Shown piece after piece: positions 10,326-21,965 of a DNA stretch of 64,000 nt; the stretch's first letter is position 1; each line of letters begins with the position of its first letter. The DNA comes from Pseudovirgaria hyperparasitica (lineage: Eukaryota; Ascomycota; Dothideomycetes; Acrospermales; Acrospermaceae): positions 1,175,501 through 1,239,500 of the forward strand of contig NW_022985560.1 of NCBI RefSeq assembly GCF_010093815.1, given 5' to 3'. The notes beneath the pieces were generated by a model. That model ran no database searches. It worked only from the letters and a program-made list of their open reading frames with translations, and had not been told where the DNA came from. Both the position numbers and the translations under genes were made by a program.

Positions 10326-10478
10326 ATGCGCATGTCTATCTACAACGATCGCAACTCCTCGTTCATGATAAGCCGTCAAGAGGAGGACGATCTACGTTCG
10401 GAATTGCAAGACGATGCCTATGCACACTGCGATTCATTGGGTGACGCGATCGTGGCAGCTTTTTGTGACAGAGGCTAG
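10326..10478 (+). CDS. Candidate small protein or exon, 50 aa
   Basis: The ATG at 10326 opens a 50-codon frame ending at TAG 10476-10478. It contains RQEEDDLRSELQDDAYAHC and DSLGDAIVAAF, which has a coding-like composition. The C-x11-C spacing is faintly like Cmc1-type twin-cysteine proteins but does not match their CX9C. About 165 bases on, a second short frame (MECFQLYGFGKALELMF, from about 10643) also looks coding, so these may be exons of one small gene. I could not settle the splice sites. It is unassigned and may be a relic. Confidence 0.25.
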   Translation: MRMSIYNDRNSSFMISRQEEDDLRSELQDDAYAHCDSLGDAIVAAFCDRG

Positions 10479-10759
10479 AGCGACGTTGCAAAGAGCCAGA
10501 TGGGCTTAGGCAGTGCCCTTATGATAAGGTTGAAAGACATACGGGTGGCATAGTTAGTATTTGCACGATCCATTAGACTATTACCCAGCATGCGTATCTG
10601 ACCCCAGAAGTATGCCAACTCTTGACTTCAGCACAGTTCAGCAATGGAATGCTTTCAACTGTACGGCTTTGGAAAAGCGCTGGAGTTGATGTTTGAACAT
10701 GCCGACTCCAAGGACCTGACCTTCCTTTGCCGTGAATGTAATGCGTCCTGCTAGTTTAT

Positions 10760-11820
10760 GCTTCTACGTATGAGCGTGGTGCGAGAGTACCTCATCAGCT
10801 TTACATCTCGGTCTTTGTGACTAAGCTATCGTAAAGTTCGTGCAGAATTTAGCGATATCTCCGGAAGGTTCATGAGTGTTCTGGATATACTACTACCCTC
10901 GTAGGACGAGATAGAGGGCGCTGGATAGCCAAAGAGAGGACCCCAAGAGAACGATCAATCGATAGAACCTCTCGTGAAAGCGCCATGGTCCATCAGCGTT
11001 GAAGTGAGAGCATCCATTCCAGGCAGAGACTCAAGATTCAGATGCAATGAACATCCTTCAGAAAGACCAAAATCCATCTACTCCAAAAAAAAGTGGACAA
11101 ACGACTTACGAAGCTCAACCTGTAGATACTTTTGTCCTTCTCACAGTTCCGAGGGAATTGAAAGTATCAATCCAGCGCTAACATCAAACCATCTTCAAAG
11201 TGGATGGACGTGCAGTTCCATTTATACGGCATCATTTATCCGCCAACCGGGGTTCAGCACATCGATTCCGGCGTTTCGACCACAACGTCGACATCACGCG
11301 CGTAGCAGCCCTGTTACGTCATCTCAGTGCTTCCATATAAGATTCCTCCTGACTCTTGTATTACTACTGTTCATGAGTCGACAATTTGTTTGCTTAGTAT
11401 GGACAAAGCCAATAAATGTACGCCCGTTCAAGCCTCAGAGTCGTACATGATATTCCGTCGGCCCGCTTTGCATATATTGCGGAGAGCCTCGTGCCTGCCA
11501 CGCTGCTCAGGAATACCCTAGATCTGTGGTATATGCTGTGGACTCATGACTGGGATGTGTCTTGGAGCACTCTATTTCCCAAGTGACCTGTCGTCGGTAT
11601 CATACGCATTGAGAGTGGAGAGTGGTTGCTACTAGACTACATACAAAATCATTTTCCCCAGCCGTGGATCAGATAGGTACTGTACTGGTATCGTCTTCTC
11701 AACTTTAGCTACCCCGAAGAGCACAGCTACAGGAAGGATCATTTGAATCTCGCTATTCTTCTCCATTCTCTTTCACCCTCAAGTCATCAATCCCATACCC
11801 ATTACTGTACCCATCCAACC
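10760..11820. other. Intergenic region upstream of AA9 gene
   Basis: No supported gene. A 158-codon frame at 10974-11450 has erratic composition and no family resemblance, so it was not called. The last few hundred bases are the likely LPMO promoter. Confidence 0.5.
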
Positions 11821-12649
11821 ATGAAGTCCCTCACTCTAATCCTCACCACCGCCACCCTCGCCGCTGCCCACGGCTACGTCGACAACGCAACCATCGGCGG
11901 CACATACTACCAATTCTACCGTCCGTCTCTCTCCCCCCGCTTTCCCTCTCCTGTCCATCCCCCTCTCATCCCCAGTCTCCCACCAAAACTAACACCCCAT
12001 CCCAGAACCCTACCAAGACCCCTACATGTCCCCGATCCCACCACGCATCTCGCGCCCCATCCAAGGCAACGGCCCCGTCACCGACCTCTCCCTAATCGAC
12101 CTCCAATGCGGCGGCTACACCGCCGGCGGCATCTCCGGCTCAACCCCAGCCGCCCTGCACGCCACCGCCGCCGCCGGGTCCAAGGTCACGCTCCGCTGGA
12201 CGCTCTGGCCGGACAGCCACGTCGGGCCGACAATCACGTACATGGCGCGCTGTCCGGAGAGCGGGTGCACGGGGTACTCGCCCGGCGCCGCGGCGGTGTG
12301 GTTCAAGGTGCAGGAGAGCGGACGCGAGGGCACGAGCAATGTGTGGGGCGACACGAGGCTGATGGTGGGTGGGAATGCCGGGGTGGAGTATACGATTCCG
12401 GGGTGCTTGAAGGCCGGGTATTATCTTGTTAGGCACGAGATTGTGGCGCTGCATAGTGCGTATGAGTATCCGGGTGCGCAGTTCTATCCGGGGTGTCATC
12501 AGGTCAAGGTTACGGGGGGTAGGACGACGGTTCCTGGTGGACTGGTGGCGTTTCCGGGGGCGTATAAGGGGAGTGATGCTGGGATCACGTACGATTCGTA
12601 TAAGGCGCAGACGTATACGGTGCCAGGACCGAAGTTGTTTAGCTGCTAG
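11821..12649 (+). CDS. Lytic polysaccharide monooxygenase, family AA9
   Basis: Exons 11821-11920 and 12006-12649 give 247 residues. A 16-residue signal peptide (MKSLTLILTTATLAAA) precedes His17, which becomes the mature N-terminal His of the copper histidine brace. The second brace His is H105 in WPDSHVGP, and the axial Tyr is Y194 in AQFYPGC, with Q192 nearby. Cysteines 69 and 197 are placed for the conserved disulfide. The exon junction restores the family-typical FYQPYQDPYM. AA9 enzymes oxidatively cleave cellulose or hemicellulose outside the cell using copper plus O2/H2O2. There is no CBM1 or GPI signal, so this is a single-domain enzyme. The donor GTCCGT is unusual but the frame fit is exact. 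It is GC-rich in exon 2. Confidence 0.95.
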
Positions 12650-12885
12650 ACCGCAGGTATAGACTGTGCGGAGCGTTCAAGGAACATACTACCTGGGAAA
12701 CATGTTATAATATAGCTATCAACTATACTTAGTTTGTGGTTTTATGATATCAGTACATGACCTGCTTGGACTCGATATTCGAGACCCCTTCCATAAGCCT
12801 CTTTAAGATCAGGCCTAAGTATTGCATGATTTATCGACTCACATTCATAAATACCACCAGCAGTGATTTCGGTGACTCCTGGTAT

Positions 12886-15009
12886 TTAATCCACGACAAA
12901 GGTGTCCTTCGTCCATCCGAAAACTTTTTGAAAGCGTTTACGAAAGATGTGCAATTTGTGGCCTTCAATCTTGGAAGTATGTTGCCGGTGGACCGTCAAG
13001 GATCTGTTAGCATTCATGTCCTCTGGGGGATAGAGCGCAAAGACAGAGCCAAACTTTGGCTTGATCGAAAATCTCAGTTCTGATAGAGCTGACTGTAAGC
13101 CAATCCACGTGATTGATGCACCTTGTATCGATGGATCAAGAAGAGTTGAGAAAAGCTCAGCAGTTGCTGGCTTCACCTTGATCGGCTTGGGAGCCGGCAC
13201 TGTTTCGGCTGTCTCTTCGATCTTCGGGCCAGATATATCAAAGACCGAAACGCTAGCAGGCCGAGTCTTCTCCTTTACTTTGCGTTGCTCCACCACTTCT
13301 GCCTGCGATGGCTTCTGTACAGGGGGTACGGCTGGAGTTTGCCCCTTTTCCATCTTGTCTTTGAAGTGCTCGTACTGATTCTTCAAATCCTGTAGAGAGT
13401 CCTGCAACATGTCCTGGAACAATGATCCGAGCCTGGAGCCTGCATTTTGGATCACGAATGCGTTCAGTGCTTTCAAGGCGGATCTGGCCATGTCGGGCTC
13501 TAGAAGGTTGTCGATAGGGACGGCAAACTCGCCAAGATCGAGTTCATGTTTCAGCCTCCCAAGTTCTTCTTCCAAGGCGTTCTCTCTTGAAACGAAAAGG
13601 AGGCCCTTCTTGCGTGACACGGACGGCATTGAGAAAACAGGTGATAGGTCCCTGATAAAGGCAACGATGACTGCTAATTGTGCTAAAGCATCGGTCTCAT
13701 GCTCAACCAGGGATTCTCGCTCCATAGGATGAGCTCTGTGAAGAGCATCCAGTTTCTGGATCCACTCGATTGCCTGTATCGGCGTCAAGCTTTGGTCACA
13801 GAGGCGAAGTAGATAGTGGAGCTGTGGGTCAAGCCTCGTCAATTGCTCGGGTTGGGTCTTAGTCGTTATTTTTGCATTCCCGTGGGTAGTAGCATTTGAT
13901 ATCCTCTTGAACCACTTCGAACCGCTGCAAGTTGCAAGGCGCCGTTTCAAGCAAGATTGGGCGCGAGTAAATTCCAGATGGCACACGTTTGATAGCTCTT
14001 GCAGAACCACAGCCCGATGAACCTTATCAACCGAGCTTGAAAGAAGCTGTACGAGCTCGTAAATGTAGTCCCAGATGGCTGCGTCGGCTACAGCCCCGAC
14101 TACTGCATCCATCACCGCTGCACTGATGTGCCGGTCAGTATGGGCCGGTAGCCTACGTCCTTTTTCGTCTGCGACGAGTTCTGGTCGCGCAAAGAACGAC
14201 ACGCTGACTGCATGTGTTAGAACTACTGGTTCATTCCTCAAGAGACTCAGATATTCGTGGAGTGACGCCTTTTGATCGGATGCTGCCATAACGAGATCTG
14301 GTACAGAAAGCTTCTGAGGGCGGTCCTTGAGCGCCATTTTCTCAAGAGCTGCAGTGGCAGGTTGGGAGGACTTCTTTGCGCATGACTTGGTATTTCTCGT
14401 TGCTGAACTCTCTAAGATATCATCGATTAAGATGACCAAAGTCTGCAGGGTATACATTTGACGGTTCAGAATGAGTTCCCCAACATCCTGTGGTACACAG
14501 ACCATGCTCTCTATGGCGAGCGAAATCTTTGCAAGTACCTCTCGTCTGTGCTGTGATGGAACGTTGAAGAAGGATCCGTACTTTTCTTCGACCATGAACA
14601 TAGCAAAACAATTCTCGAGCGCTCTGGCTTGTGCGTGTCGTAGACCTTGCTTGTCAATTGCATTAAGAATATGCCGATGATCCCCGATCTGTCCATTTGG
14701 ACCAGACGCATATTGGTGGGTGAGCTCGGTCGTTGCGCGATGTTCCAATATGTTCAACAGAAAGGACGCATCGGTGCTGATGTCCTGGATATTGAGTTCG
14801 GGAATCATCTTGTATGCATCGCCCAATGATCGATCGCGAGGATGTTGGAGAACATCACCATTTGCCGCACCAGCTCTGAAGACGTTTGTACGCTGAGATG
14901 AATCGAATTGCTGCCATAATTCTTTGACTCTAGCACCGTGGATACGATATCTCTGTGTCAGATCATGGTGCAGTTCCTTCACTGTAAAAGCCAGTGCGGA
15001 TGATTGCAT
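12886..15009 (-). CDS. Large protein with 'ipa protein'-like C-terminus, ~707 aa
   Basis: This is one open frame. An ATG at 15087 would give 733 aa, but its first 26 residues overlap a purine repeat and look non-coding. The ATG at 15009 (MQSSALAFTVKELHHDLTQR) is preferred, giving 707 aa. The body is helical and acidic without a domain I can name. The last ~85 residues (SITWIGLQSALSELRFSIKP...GSVFALYPP...FRKRFQKVFGWTKDTFVV) resemble the C-terminal module of many fungal 'ipa protein' hypotheticals, which has been likened to a HicA-type fold. This is from recall, not a search. A proline/lysine-rich linker precedes the module. The molecular role is unknown. Confidence 0.75.
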   Translation of the reverse strand: MQSSALAFTVKELHHDLTQRYRIHGARVKELWQQFDSSQRTNVFRAGAANGDVLQHPRDRSLGDAYKMIPELNIQDISTDASFLLNILEHRATTELTHQYASGPNGQIGDHRHILNAIDKQGLRHAQARALENCFAMFMVEEKYGSFFNVPSQHRREVLAKISLAIESMVCVPQDVGELILNRQMYTLQTLVILIDDILESSATRNTKSCAKKSSQPATAALEKMALKDRPQKLSVPDLVMAASDQKASLHEYLSLLRNEPVVLTHAVSVSFFARPELVADEKGRRLPAHTDRHISAAVMDAVVGAVADAAIWDYIYELVQLLSSSVDKVHRAVVLQELSNVCHLEFTRAQSCLKRRLATCSGSKWFKRISNATTHGNAKITTKTQPEQLTRLDPQLHYLLRLCDQSLTPIQAIEWIQKLDALHRAHPMERESLVEHETDALAQLAVIVAFIRDLSPVFSMPSVSRKKGLLFVSRENALEEELGRLKHELDLGEFAVPIDNLLEPDMARSALKALNAFVIQNAGSRLGSLFQDMLQDSLQDLKNQYEHFKDKMEKGQTPAVPPVQKPSQAEVVEQRKVKEKTRPASVSVFDISGPKIEETAETVPAPKPIKVKPATAELFSTLLDPSIQGASITWIGLQSALSELRFSIKPKFGSVFALYPPEDMNANRSLTVHRQHTSKIEGHKLHIFRKRFQKVFGWTKDTFVVD

Positions 15010-15082
15010 GAGGTGCAACTTTATTGGCAATGACGTGCCGAGAGACGTTGATCTTGTACGAGACGGGTGAAGAAGAAGAAAA

Positions 15083-15106
15083 AACACACACAGAGAGAGA
15101 GAGACA

Positions 15107-15140
<34 letters not shown>
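15083..15140. repeat. (GA)n/(CA)n microsatellite, CT-rich leader
   Basis: An impure CA then GAGA run with two GACA interruptions. On the coding strand of the adjacent minus-strand gene it is a CT tract about 75 bases before the preferred start. CT tracts are common near fungal transcription starts. Confidence 0.85.
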
Positions 15141-16083
15141 TGTGAGAAAAGCCAATTCAGACGTCCGACAAAGGCAAGAACAACACACTCCGTCGCCACT
15201 CTTTCCACATATATCAACTCGTCCCGCTAACATTTGTCAAGGACAAGAAATCATAGAAAGATAAAATACTAGTCACCCTAACCACTACTATTCTCTCATT
15301 GCTATCTATGAAATCTAGCAATGATTCAATGAACGAATGAGTTCACTCAGACTTCGACTGCCCACATTCATGAGATGTTGCACACGGAAGACTGCCCATG
15401 TCACAATGCACGCAGCAACAATGCACGGGGCTGCGTGACATGTTCGCGTAATTTGCTTATAGCCAGTCTTATATCTTTACTATTACCCACTGGGATTGGT
15501 CTACCTTGGTACATGATGCTGCACGATAATGGTAGATGTTACCACTGGCTCACGATGACCTACACGGGTTGAGATAGACTACTTACACTTTCTATGCCTT
15601 ATATACCTTATAGCCGTGAGATACATGATATAGCTAAGGCAGGGTCTTCAGGTTTCGTTGCTGAGATAGAGCAGTGCTAGACCGACTTGATGAAGCGCTG
15701 TCTCTCCTCTCCTCTTGTGGTCCCTTCAGAGAGTTCATTTTTAGGGTCATCTTTGTCGTCTTTAACCACGTCTCGATCATAGTATGTATAATGTGATGCT
15801 GTAGATTGGGTTGTCCCTGTTCCCCTTGAACCATTCTTTCGGGCTTTGCTTTATACGGTCTAAACTGCATCCCCCATTGCTCCTACACTGACCTCATGAT
15901 CTCAAGCTATAACGACACAAGTAACCCAGAACCACACTGAGAGCACTATATCAAAGCTCATACTCATCCCACCGTCTACCAACCGCATGCCCAGCACGCA
16001 ACCCATCACACCCCCATCCCAACCCCACAAAGCCCATTCCTCATCCCAACAACCCCATCCCCATCCCACACACCCACCGACCT
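15141..16083. other. Intergenic region
   Basis: No recognisable gene. A 78-codon minus-strand frame (15634-15870) has no support. The stretch from about 16010 onward is C-rich. Confidence 0.5.
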
Positions 16084-16470
16084 CTAAGCCCACCCCCTCT
16101 CCCTCAAAAACGCCCTCACCCCCTCCACAACGTACCCCTCACACCCCTCAAACCCCTCAAACCGCTCCTCCCCTCCCCCGCCCGGCACAACCTCCCACCT
16201 CCCCGGACACCGCAGCCCCCACCGCTCCATCATCACAAACTTCTCCCCCTCCAGCACCGTCAGAAACTCCTCCGTCTCCGCGCGCTCACGTGCGCCTTCC
16301 GCCGCGCCTCGCTGCCCCACGACGCCCCAGTAGTGCTCGATTGCGGCCTGGAGGCAGGCGAGGTAGAGTTGTTTGGCGGCGGGGGGTGCGTTGTCGGCGG
16401 GGACGGCGTGGAGGGCGAGGCGGGTGCGTGCGAGGGCGGCTTTGGTTGTTTCGTTGGGGGATGTGGGCAT
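16084..16470 (-). CDS. Small protein of unknown function, 128 aa
   Basis: An intronless frame from ATG 16470. It has an alanine-rich amphipathic N-terminal half (ETTKAALARTRLALHAVPAD, then an AAKQLYLACLQAAIEHYWG helix) and a glycine/glutamate-rich end. The third-position GC bias is strong and consistent along the frame, which supports coding. No signal peptide, membrane segment or known motif is visible. Overlapping frames on both strands are shadows of its GC bias. Probably a conserved fungal hypothetical. Confidence 0.5.
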   Translation of the reverse strand: MPTSPNETTKAALARTRLALHAVPADNAPPAAKQLYLACLQAAIEHYWGVVGQRGAAEGARERAETEEFLTVLEGEKFVMMERWGLRCPGRWEVVPGGGGEERFEGFEGCEGYVVEGVRAFLRERGWA

Positions 16471-18392
16471 TTTGGTGGTGTGGTTGTTGTATTGGTGTGG
16501 ATTGTGGGTTGGGCTTCGTTGCTGGCTGGATGGTTTATGCTTGGTTGTTGTATGTGAGAATGCAGATGATGGGTGTTAGAGGTAGGTAGAAGACGGGAGT
16601 TATAAGGGGTTCGCAACGACGGGTCATCTGGCTCTGCCTCTTTCACGAATCTGGTTCTTTGAAGAGGCATTGAGTGAAGGGCTTGCTTGTCCTGTGAGGC
16701 ATACCGAACATATCGTGAAAGAGATGCATGCTGTGAATACGGGATGCTTTGTTGGTAACAGGCCTGGATACGTTAGTCACATAGACACTACACTGCAAGC
16801 AGAGCGAGGGAGAGAGCGAGTTCTTTGTGTCAGTCCGGCCAGGCCGTCCACGTACAGTACATATGGCAGACACACAATCCATCCAAAGACACAGTGCTTC
16901 TTTCTCTCTCTCTCTCTCGTCCCAGACCAAGCCTTCACGCAAAACAACAACTGCCGAAGTCTCCAAGATACCTGCCATGAAGCATCACGTACTAGCGCCA
17001 TGATGATCGTCTCCCACACCCTCAACACCCCATCCCCTTTCGCAACATCTTTCATTCATTCATCCTCCTCACATTACCTTCCGGAGAAGGCGCGGGACAT
17101 TCCGACCGAATCCAGCTTTCCCCCAGTCACGTTCCCCATGCAATTGCCGTCTCTGCGTACGCACGTAAACCGGTAAGAAAAAACCTTTTCGGGGAATGAA
17201 TTGCATGGACAAAAAATGTTTTCTATAATACGACAACTTGAAACCGATCCTGATTCCTAAATGACACCACCACCACCACCACCACCACCACCACCACCAC
17301 GCGCCTTCTTTCTAGGCCTAATCCCTCCGTCGCCCCCCTCCCCCCCCCAATTCCCGCTGCGAACGCATCAGTGCGCGTCGCATCGCCTCAGGCCCTCCTC
17401 ACACATCACGAGTGAGTTTTCCTCATCTCCGATCCCTGCCCACAATGTATGCCATGCAAGCAAGCAAGTAAACAACCAAGCAAGCAAGCACGCGCAACCC
17501 GCAACATTCCTCGGTCTCCCCTCCCTCCACCCTCGATTTTTCTACAAAAATCAACCCACCCCACCCTGTCTGTCCGAAAGCAGCGTCCCCACAACCCACA
17601 AGGACCCAAAGCAGCAAGCATAAAATGCCCCCCCAACCCCCCCCTCCAATGATCCTCTAGAGCTCCCACGGACGGTCCCAAGCCGGCATCGCCGAGGCTC
17701 GGAACACGCTCCCTCCTCCAATCGGCTTGCTTGTCAGCCAATGAGATCTGCCCTTCTTCTCTAGCCCAAAACCAAACGGGCGGGAAAGAAGGTAGACATA
17801 ATTGATACTTTGGTACTTCTTTCGCGCGGCGGCCGCGGCACCCCCGTTTCGTTTCGACCCTAACTAACAGCAGATGACAGGCGACCGGATCGGCATTCTT
17901 ATGATGAGATCAGTGCGTTTTCTGGGCGCGCGCGGGCATGTTGCGGGAGCGACCCGACTTAGGGTACCGACGGCACAATGACTAAGCCGCATTCGCTCGC
18001 ACGGTGGAGGGGAACGGACGGAGAACCAACCAGTCCAGTTGCTGCAACAAAGAAAAAAGTTCCATAGTGATGAATGGGCAGGATAATTCTTCTGGTAGAT
18101 TGTCCTTCCAAAAAAATTAAAATGTATATGGTGAAGAGGGGCAGGGCAGGGGAATGCTGCCTGAGGCGTGGACAACTGCGCGAATGAAATGCGTACTATT
18201 ACGCGGGGGTGTCCCGAGCCGCGTGGGGTATCTTGAACCGGGCGCATTCTGACTATGATTTCGCGGACACAGTTCCAGACTGACAGCCAGGTATCCTGGT
18301 GGTAATCAAGTACCGAATAACGGAGAATGGATAGATGCTCGATGATGATAGTGTGACCAAGGCAGCTCGATTGTTTTTCTCGAGTCTTTTTT
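16471..18392. other. Intergenic region with simple repeats
   Basis: About 1.9 kb with no gene that I can support. It holds a (TC)n run near 16902-16918, a (CAC)12 tract at about 17264-17300, and GCAA-type repeats at about 17455-17490. Frames of up to 217 codons here are low-complexity or change character abruptly. Confidence 0.5.
17264..17300. repeat. (CAC)n trinucleotide microsatellite
   Basis: Twelve near-perfect CAC units in intergenic DNA. Confidence 0.9.
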
Positions 18393-20083
18393 TTAGTACA
18401 CAGTCGTAGAAACGACATCCACAGAGCCGTCCATCTCCCTCCCATTAGAGTGTGTGGAATGCGACGATTGCGGCGATGGCGACGAGTCCGGCGTGACGAC
18501 CGGGGGAAACATGTCAATTACGTTGTTCGCGACCTGCAGTCGGAACTTTTGCGATAGATTGGCCAGGATGTGCTTCGTGAGCTGTCGCCCCGGGTGATGC
18601 TCCGGGAAGGTGAAGAAAGCCGGGCGTAGCGTGAACAGCAAGATGACGCCCGAGGTCTTGTCGCTGCGTTCGTTGGTCAGTCTGACGACTCGCTTGACCA
18701 GCAACGCGGCCAGATCGACCCTCTCTTTCTCCGACGGTCTCCAGGGCCGGGTGTCGATGCGAGACATGATCAGTCTGAAGGCACAGGCGATGACTATGGA
18801 TAGTTCGTCGACGTGCTGTGTGAGGACGGCTTGTTGGCCCTTGAGGTGGTCGTTTGTTTCTATGAAGCGGATCATGTCCTTCTCTACGCCGTCCAGCTCT
18901 GCCCAGAAGTCCGCGCGTCTGTATTCGTCGTCCATCTCTTCGACCTTCTGCGTGCGAGCAGCGGCGTCGGATGCGATATGGGCCTTTTCGATGAGTCCTG
19001 TGGCGCGGTCTAGCACGTCTAGGAGCTCTGCGATTGAGCTGCGCGGTCGGGACGGGTCGAGCGGAGAGGCGGTGGCTTGGCGCCATCTCGAGTGTGTGAA
19101 GTAACCTTTTTGCTTCCGGACGCAGCTGATGGTGATCTGTGGACTTTTGTAAGCACTGAGTTCTTCGGGGGTCTCGCAGAATGAGGGCTTCATACATCCA
19201 TAAGCCGTATGAAGTCCAGGACGGCAGGAGGTATGTCGTTGCCGGGACCCAGGTTCGCGTCTTGTAGGAATGCTCCTGCACCATCTATATGCATAGACCA
19301 TCGTTGTCTATCTCGGAAGTCTATTGTCTGGGAAATCATCAGTGAAGAACAGGGCAAACGGAAGAATCATATGCCCACCTCGTAAAACTCCAACACTACC
19401 ATCGTGTACAGAGACTTGGTGTCGAATGTCTTTGTTGCATGTCCAGGCTTCTGCAGATGGTTCCGGAGTTGCGTGACAGCATAGGTGTAATGATACTGTG
19501 CTTCCATGTACATTGCATGGTCTCCAGTAGCCAACGCCTGGTCAGCGTAAGACGTTGCCGTAAGTGCTCTCCATAGCATCAGAGAATCCCCACTGGCCTG
19601 AGCCACCGGCCAAATCCACTGGTGGTGACCCGACGGGCAAGCGTTCGCGATGAAGCTGGACACGAGAGCATGCTGGATACTGGGACCAGCCGACACATGC
19701 GATTCCGTAAGGGACGCGGCGGACAGCTTCTGGCAGATACACGACTGAGCCTCTGGCGACAACGTCAACGATTTGGAGTCGTCGGATCGATCTGTGGGCG
19801 GAATTCTGGCCTCGAGACTGGCGAGCTTCTTCCTGAGGCGTCGGATCTCCTCGGCCTGCGTGAGGCCTTGGATGTTCCCTGCGTACTTGCATTTGTCTGG
19901 CGCGCCTTGAAAGCAGCATGCACTGCAAGGGGTTATGCGATCACACTGCTCTTCAGATTAGACAAAAACATGCGGTGGTTTGTGTGGAGGAGGAGGGCGC
20001 GGAGTGCTCGCCTTTCTCTTCTTCTTGACACACTCTGTACAAGACAGCCTTTGCCTCTTCGAGTTTCCGTTTGGGGGAGTCAT
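18393..20083 (-). CDS. Zn2Cys6 transcription factor, 504 aa, four exons
   Basis: Exons 20083-20012, 19945-19379, 19327-19196 and 19136-18393 join in phase 0. The binuclear zinc cluster is C15-x2-C18-x6-C25-x5-C31-x2-C34-x8-C43, the canonical Gal4-type spacing, with basic KKKRK between. It is complete only if intron 1 (20011-19946, 66 nt) is removed. That intron starts with GC (AAG/GCGAGC) and ends CAG, so it is a GC-AG intron. A short coiled coil follows (EEIRRLRKKLASLEARI). The rest resembles the fungal-specific middle homology region (RQRWSMHIDGAGAFLQD). Introns 2 and 3 are GTGGGC...CCAG and GTATGA...CAG. The target pathway is unknown; no cluster of co-regulated enzyme genes lies beside it. 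Confidence 0.88.
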
Positions 20084-21965
20084 GGTCGTAGCGCCAAGTA
20101 CCAAGTGGGCATGTGAAGTGGAGGGTACACGGTCTAGATAGGATGTACAATGCGAGCGAGATGCAAGTAGAAGTATGGCAAGCAGTTCGCCGGGTGCGCG
20201 TGACCCGGACCCCCTTTCCTTTCGAACCGAACGTGAATCAAGGAGGAGCAAGGCAAATTCGGATTGTATCCGCGGCAGTATCATGAAACGGACCGTTTGA
20301 AAAGACAAGGCCCTTTCATGGGATCGCCTTCGAGATCTGGATATCTGTAAGGCGAACGTTGCAAAAGCTTCCAGGGCCCCCGACGGGGACTAACTGGGGC
20401 GTCGACTGCAGCGGGGCGGCCGATGGTCCGAAAAGGGGCCTATGGGATGCGGCCTAGATGTCACCCCGCACGAGTACGTATAAATAGCCCCCCTAGCACT
20501 GGGCTCCTTGGCCTTTTGCGACCTATTAGTCGGCTATCGTGCTCGGTTTGTCAGGCGGGATACGAGAACCAGTCTAGTCCAGGTCGTTGAGAGGCGGTCA
20601 ATGATGGATGAGGGATCAGACTGCGTCGTCATGGCCGTTGTGTTGTTGTCATTGCTATGGTTAGGGTCATTGTCATCCTTTTTTTTGCACAGGCTTCACG
20701 TAGGAACGCAAACCACCCAAGCAGCACCGTGTCACGTATGCGGCGAAATCCCCTCCATCGGCTCAACTTGTACCCATATACTACATATCATGGTAACTTA
20801 TAAGCATATCGGAACCTTGCATGCAAGAATCCTCGGGAGGGGTCATCTAATCAGTCGCGGTCTTCCATGTACACACCACATCCCAGCATAGATCCAGAGT
20901 CATGGTAGAGCAGAGTGGATTCCCTTGATGAGCTTAACTTGAGCTTACTTCTGTTACCAAGCAGCAGGAGAACCCAGCCAGCACACACGACTATGTACTA
21001 TGAAAATCAAGTTCTTGGGGGAGAGGGGCTTGACCAATCAAAGCCGTCTGAATGCTGTGGCTAAGTGACTGTGCCACGCTCCCGGAACTCGATATTCGAT
21101 TTCCCACCCGGTGAAACCAAACCAAGCTTTATTATGCTCTCTAATTAGCCCACCCACAGCATAATCGGATTCCTCCTTTTGCCCGTGGTGAGAAGGCGGA
21201 TTTGTGTCTTTGTCCTTTGATGAGACAGTGAGAGGACTACACTAATAACGTTACTTGCTACTGTTAAGGTATGGTACATGAATAATTTAGTACTGATTCT
21301 AATTGGACCATGCACATACTATATCTCGCAGGAACCGCGTCTAGCACCCTGCTGCCTACGCTTGGCCTGTTCCGACGACATTAAAGCACGGATCGCCCGC
21401 TCCGTCATCAAGAAGCAGTTACCCTGCGCTTACAGCGGTGTATTAGCGTCAAACCATAAAGCATACGAGGTGGGGCGGTTGGGATATGGGCATGCTGTGA
21501 AGAATTGAGGGGGAAGAGAACGGCCGGCAGGGATGGCAGGGCTGCACACGGTAATTGGACGTGGATCTTCATCTTTCTGTGAAACTTAGTCAAGACTCTG
21601 ACACTACCAGAGCATAGGGCATGATCTGGCGAGAACAAATACTGGCCACTCTCGCCATGCACAGTCTGCAGGCAGGGTGAGGCCTGCGCAATCCTTGCAC
21701 TCGGTGCTTCCGTACAGTCTAGACCCAAACCAGAACCAGAAGTCAGCAGTCAAGCCAGCCTCGTCTCAGATCGCGCTATGATGTGAGGTGCTAAACTGAC
21801 TGTGCAGTGTCGAGTGCCCATCACCCAAAAACCCCCGAGCCAATCACGTATCGCGACAATTCCAAGTATTTGTTGATTGATTGCTCTTACGAATCTACCA
21901 AGATACACATTAACACAAGGGATGTAACTTTGTACCACCACCAACGACCCCCCCTTAGCAAGCGC
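20084..21965. other. Promoter and intergenic region
   Basis: This lies upstream of the zinc-cluster gene. A TATA-like TATAAATAG at about 20479 faces a weak plus-strand frame from ATG 20601 (about 97 codons, with a hydrophobic MAVVLLSLLWLGSLSSFFL segment). I do not call it a gene because nothing else supports it. The remainder shows nothing recognisable. Confidence 0.4.

Noticed and set aside
10974-11450. 158-codon frame upstream of the AA9 gene
   Set aside because: Its composition is irregular and no motif or homologous family is apparent.
17864-18517. 217-codon minus-strand frame overlapping the 3' end of the zinc-cluster gene
   Set aside because: It overlaps the true coding frame in another phase, and the part outside the gene has no family resemblance.
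18514-19284. 256-codon minus-strand frame within the zinc-cluster gene
   Set aside because: It is out of phase with the spliced frame that contains RQRWSMHIDGAG and is very Arg/His rich, typical of a shadow frame.
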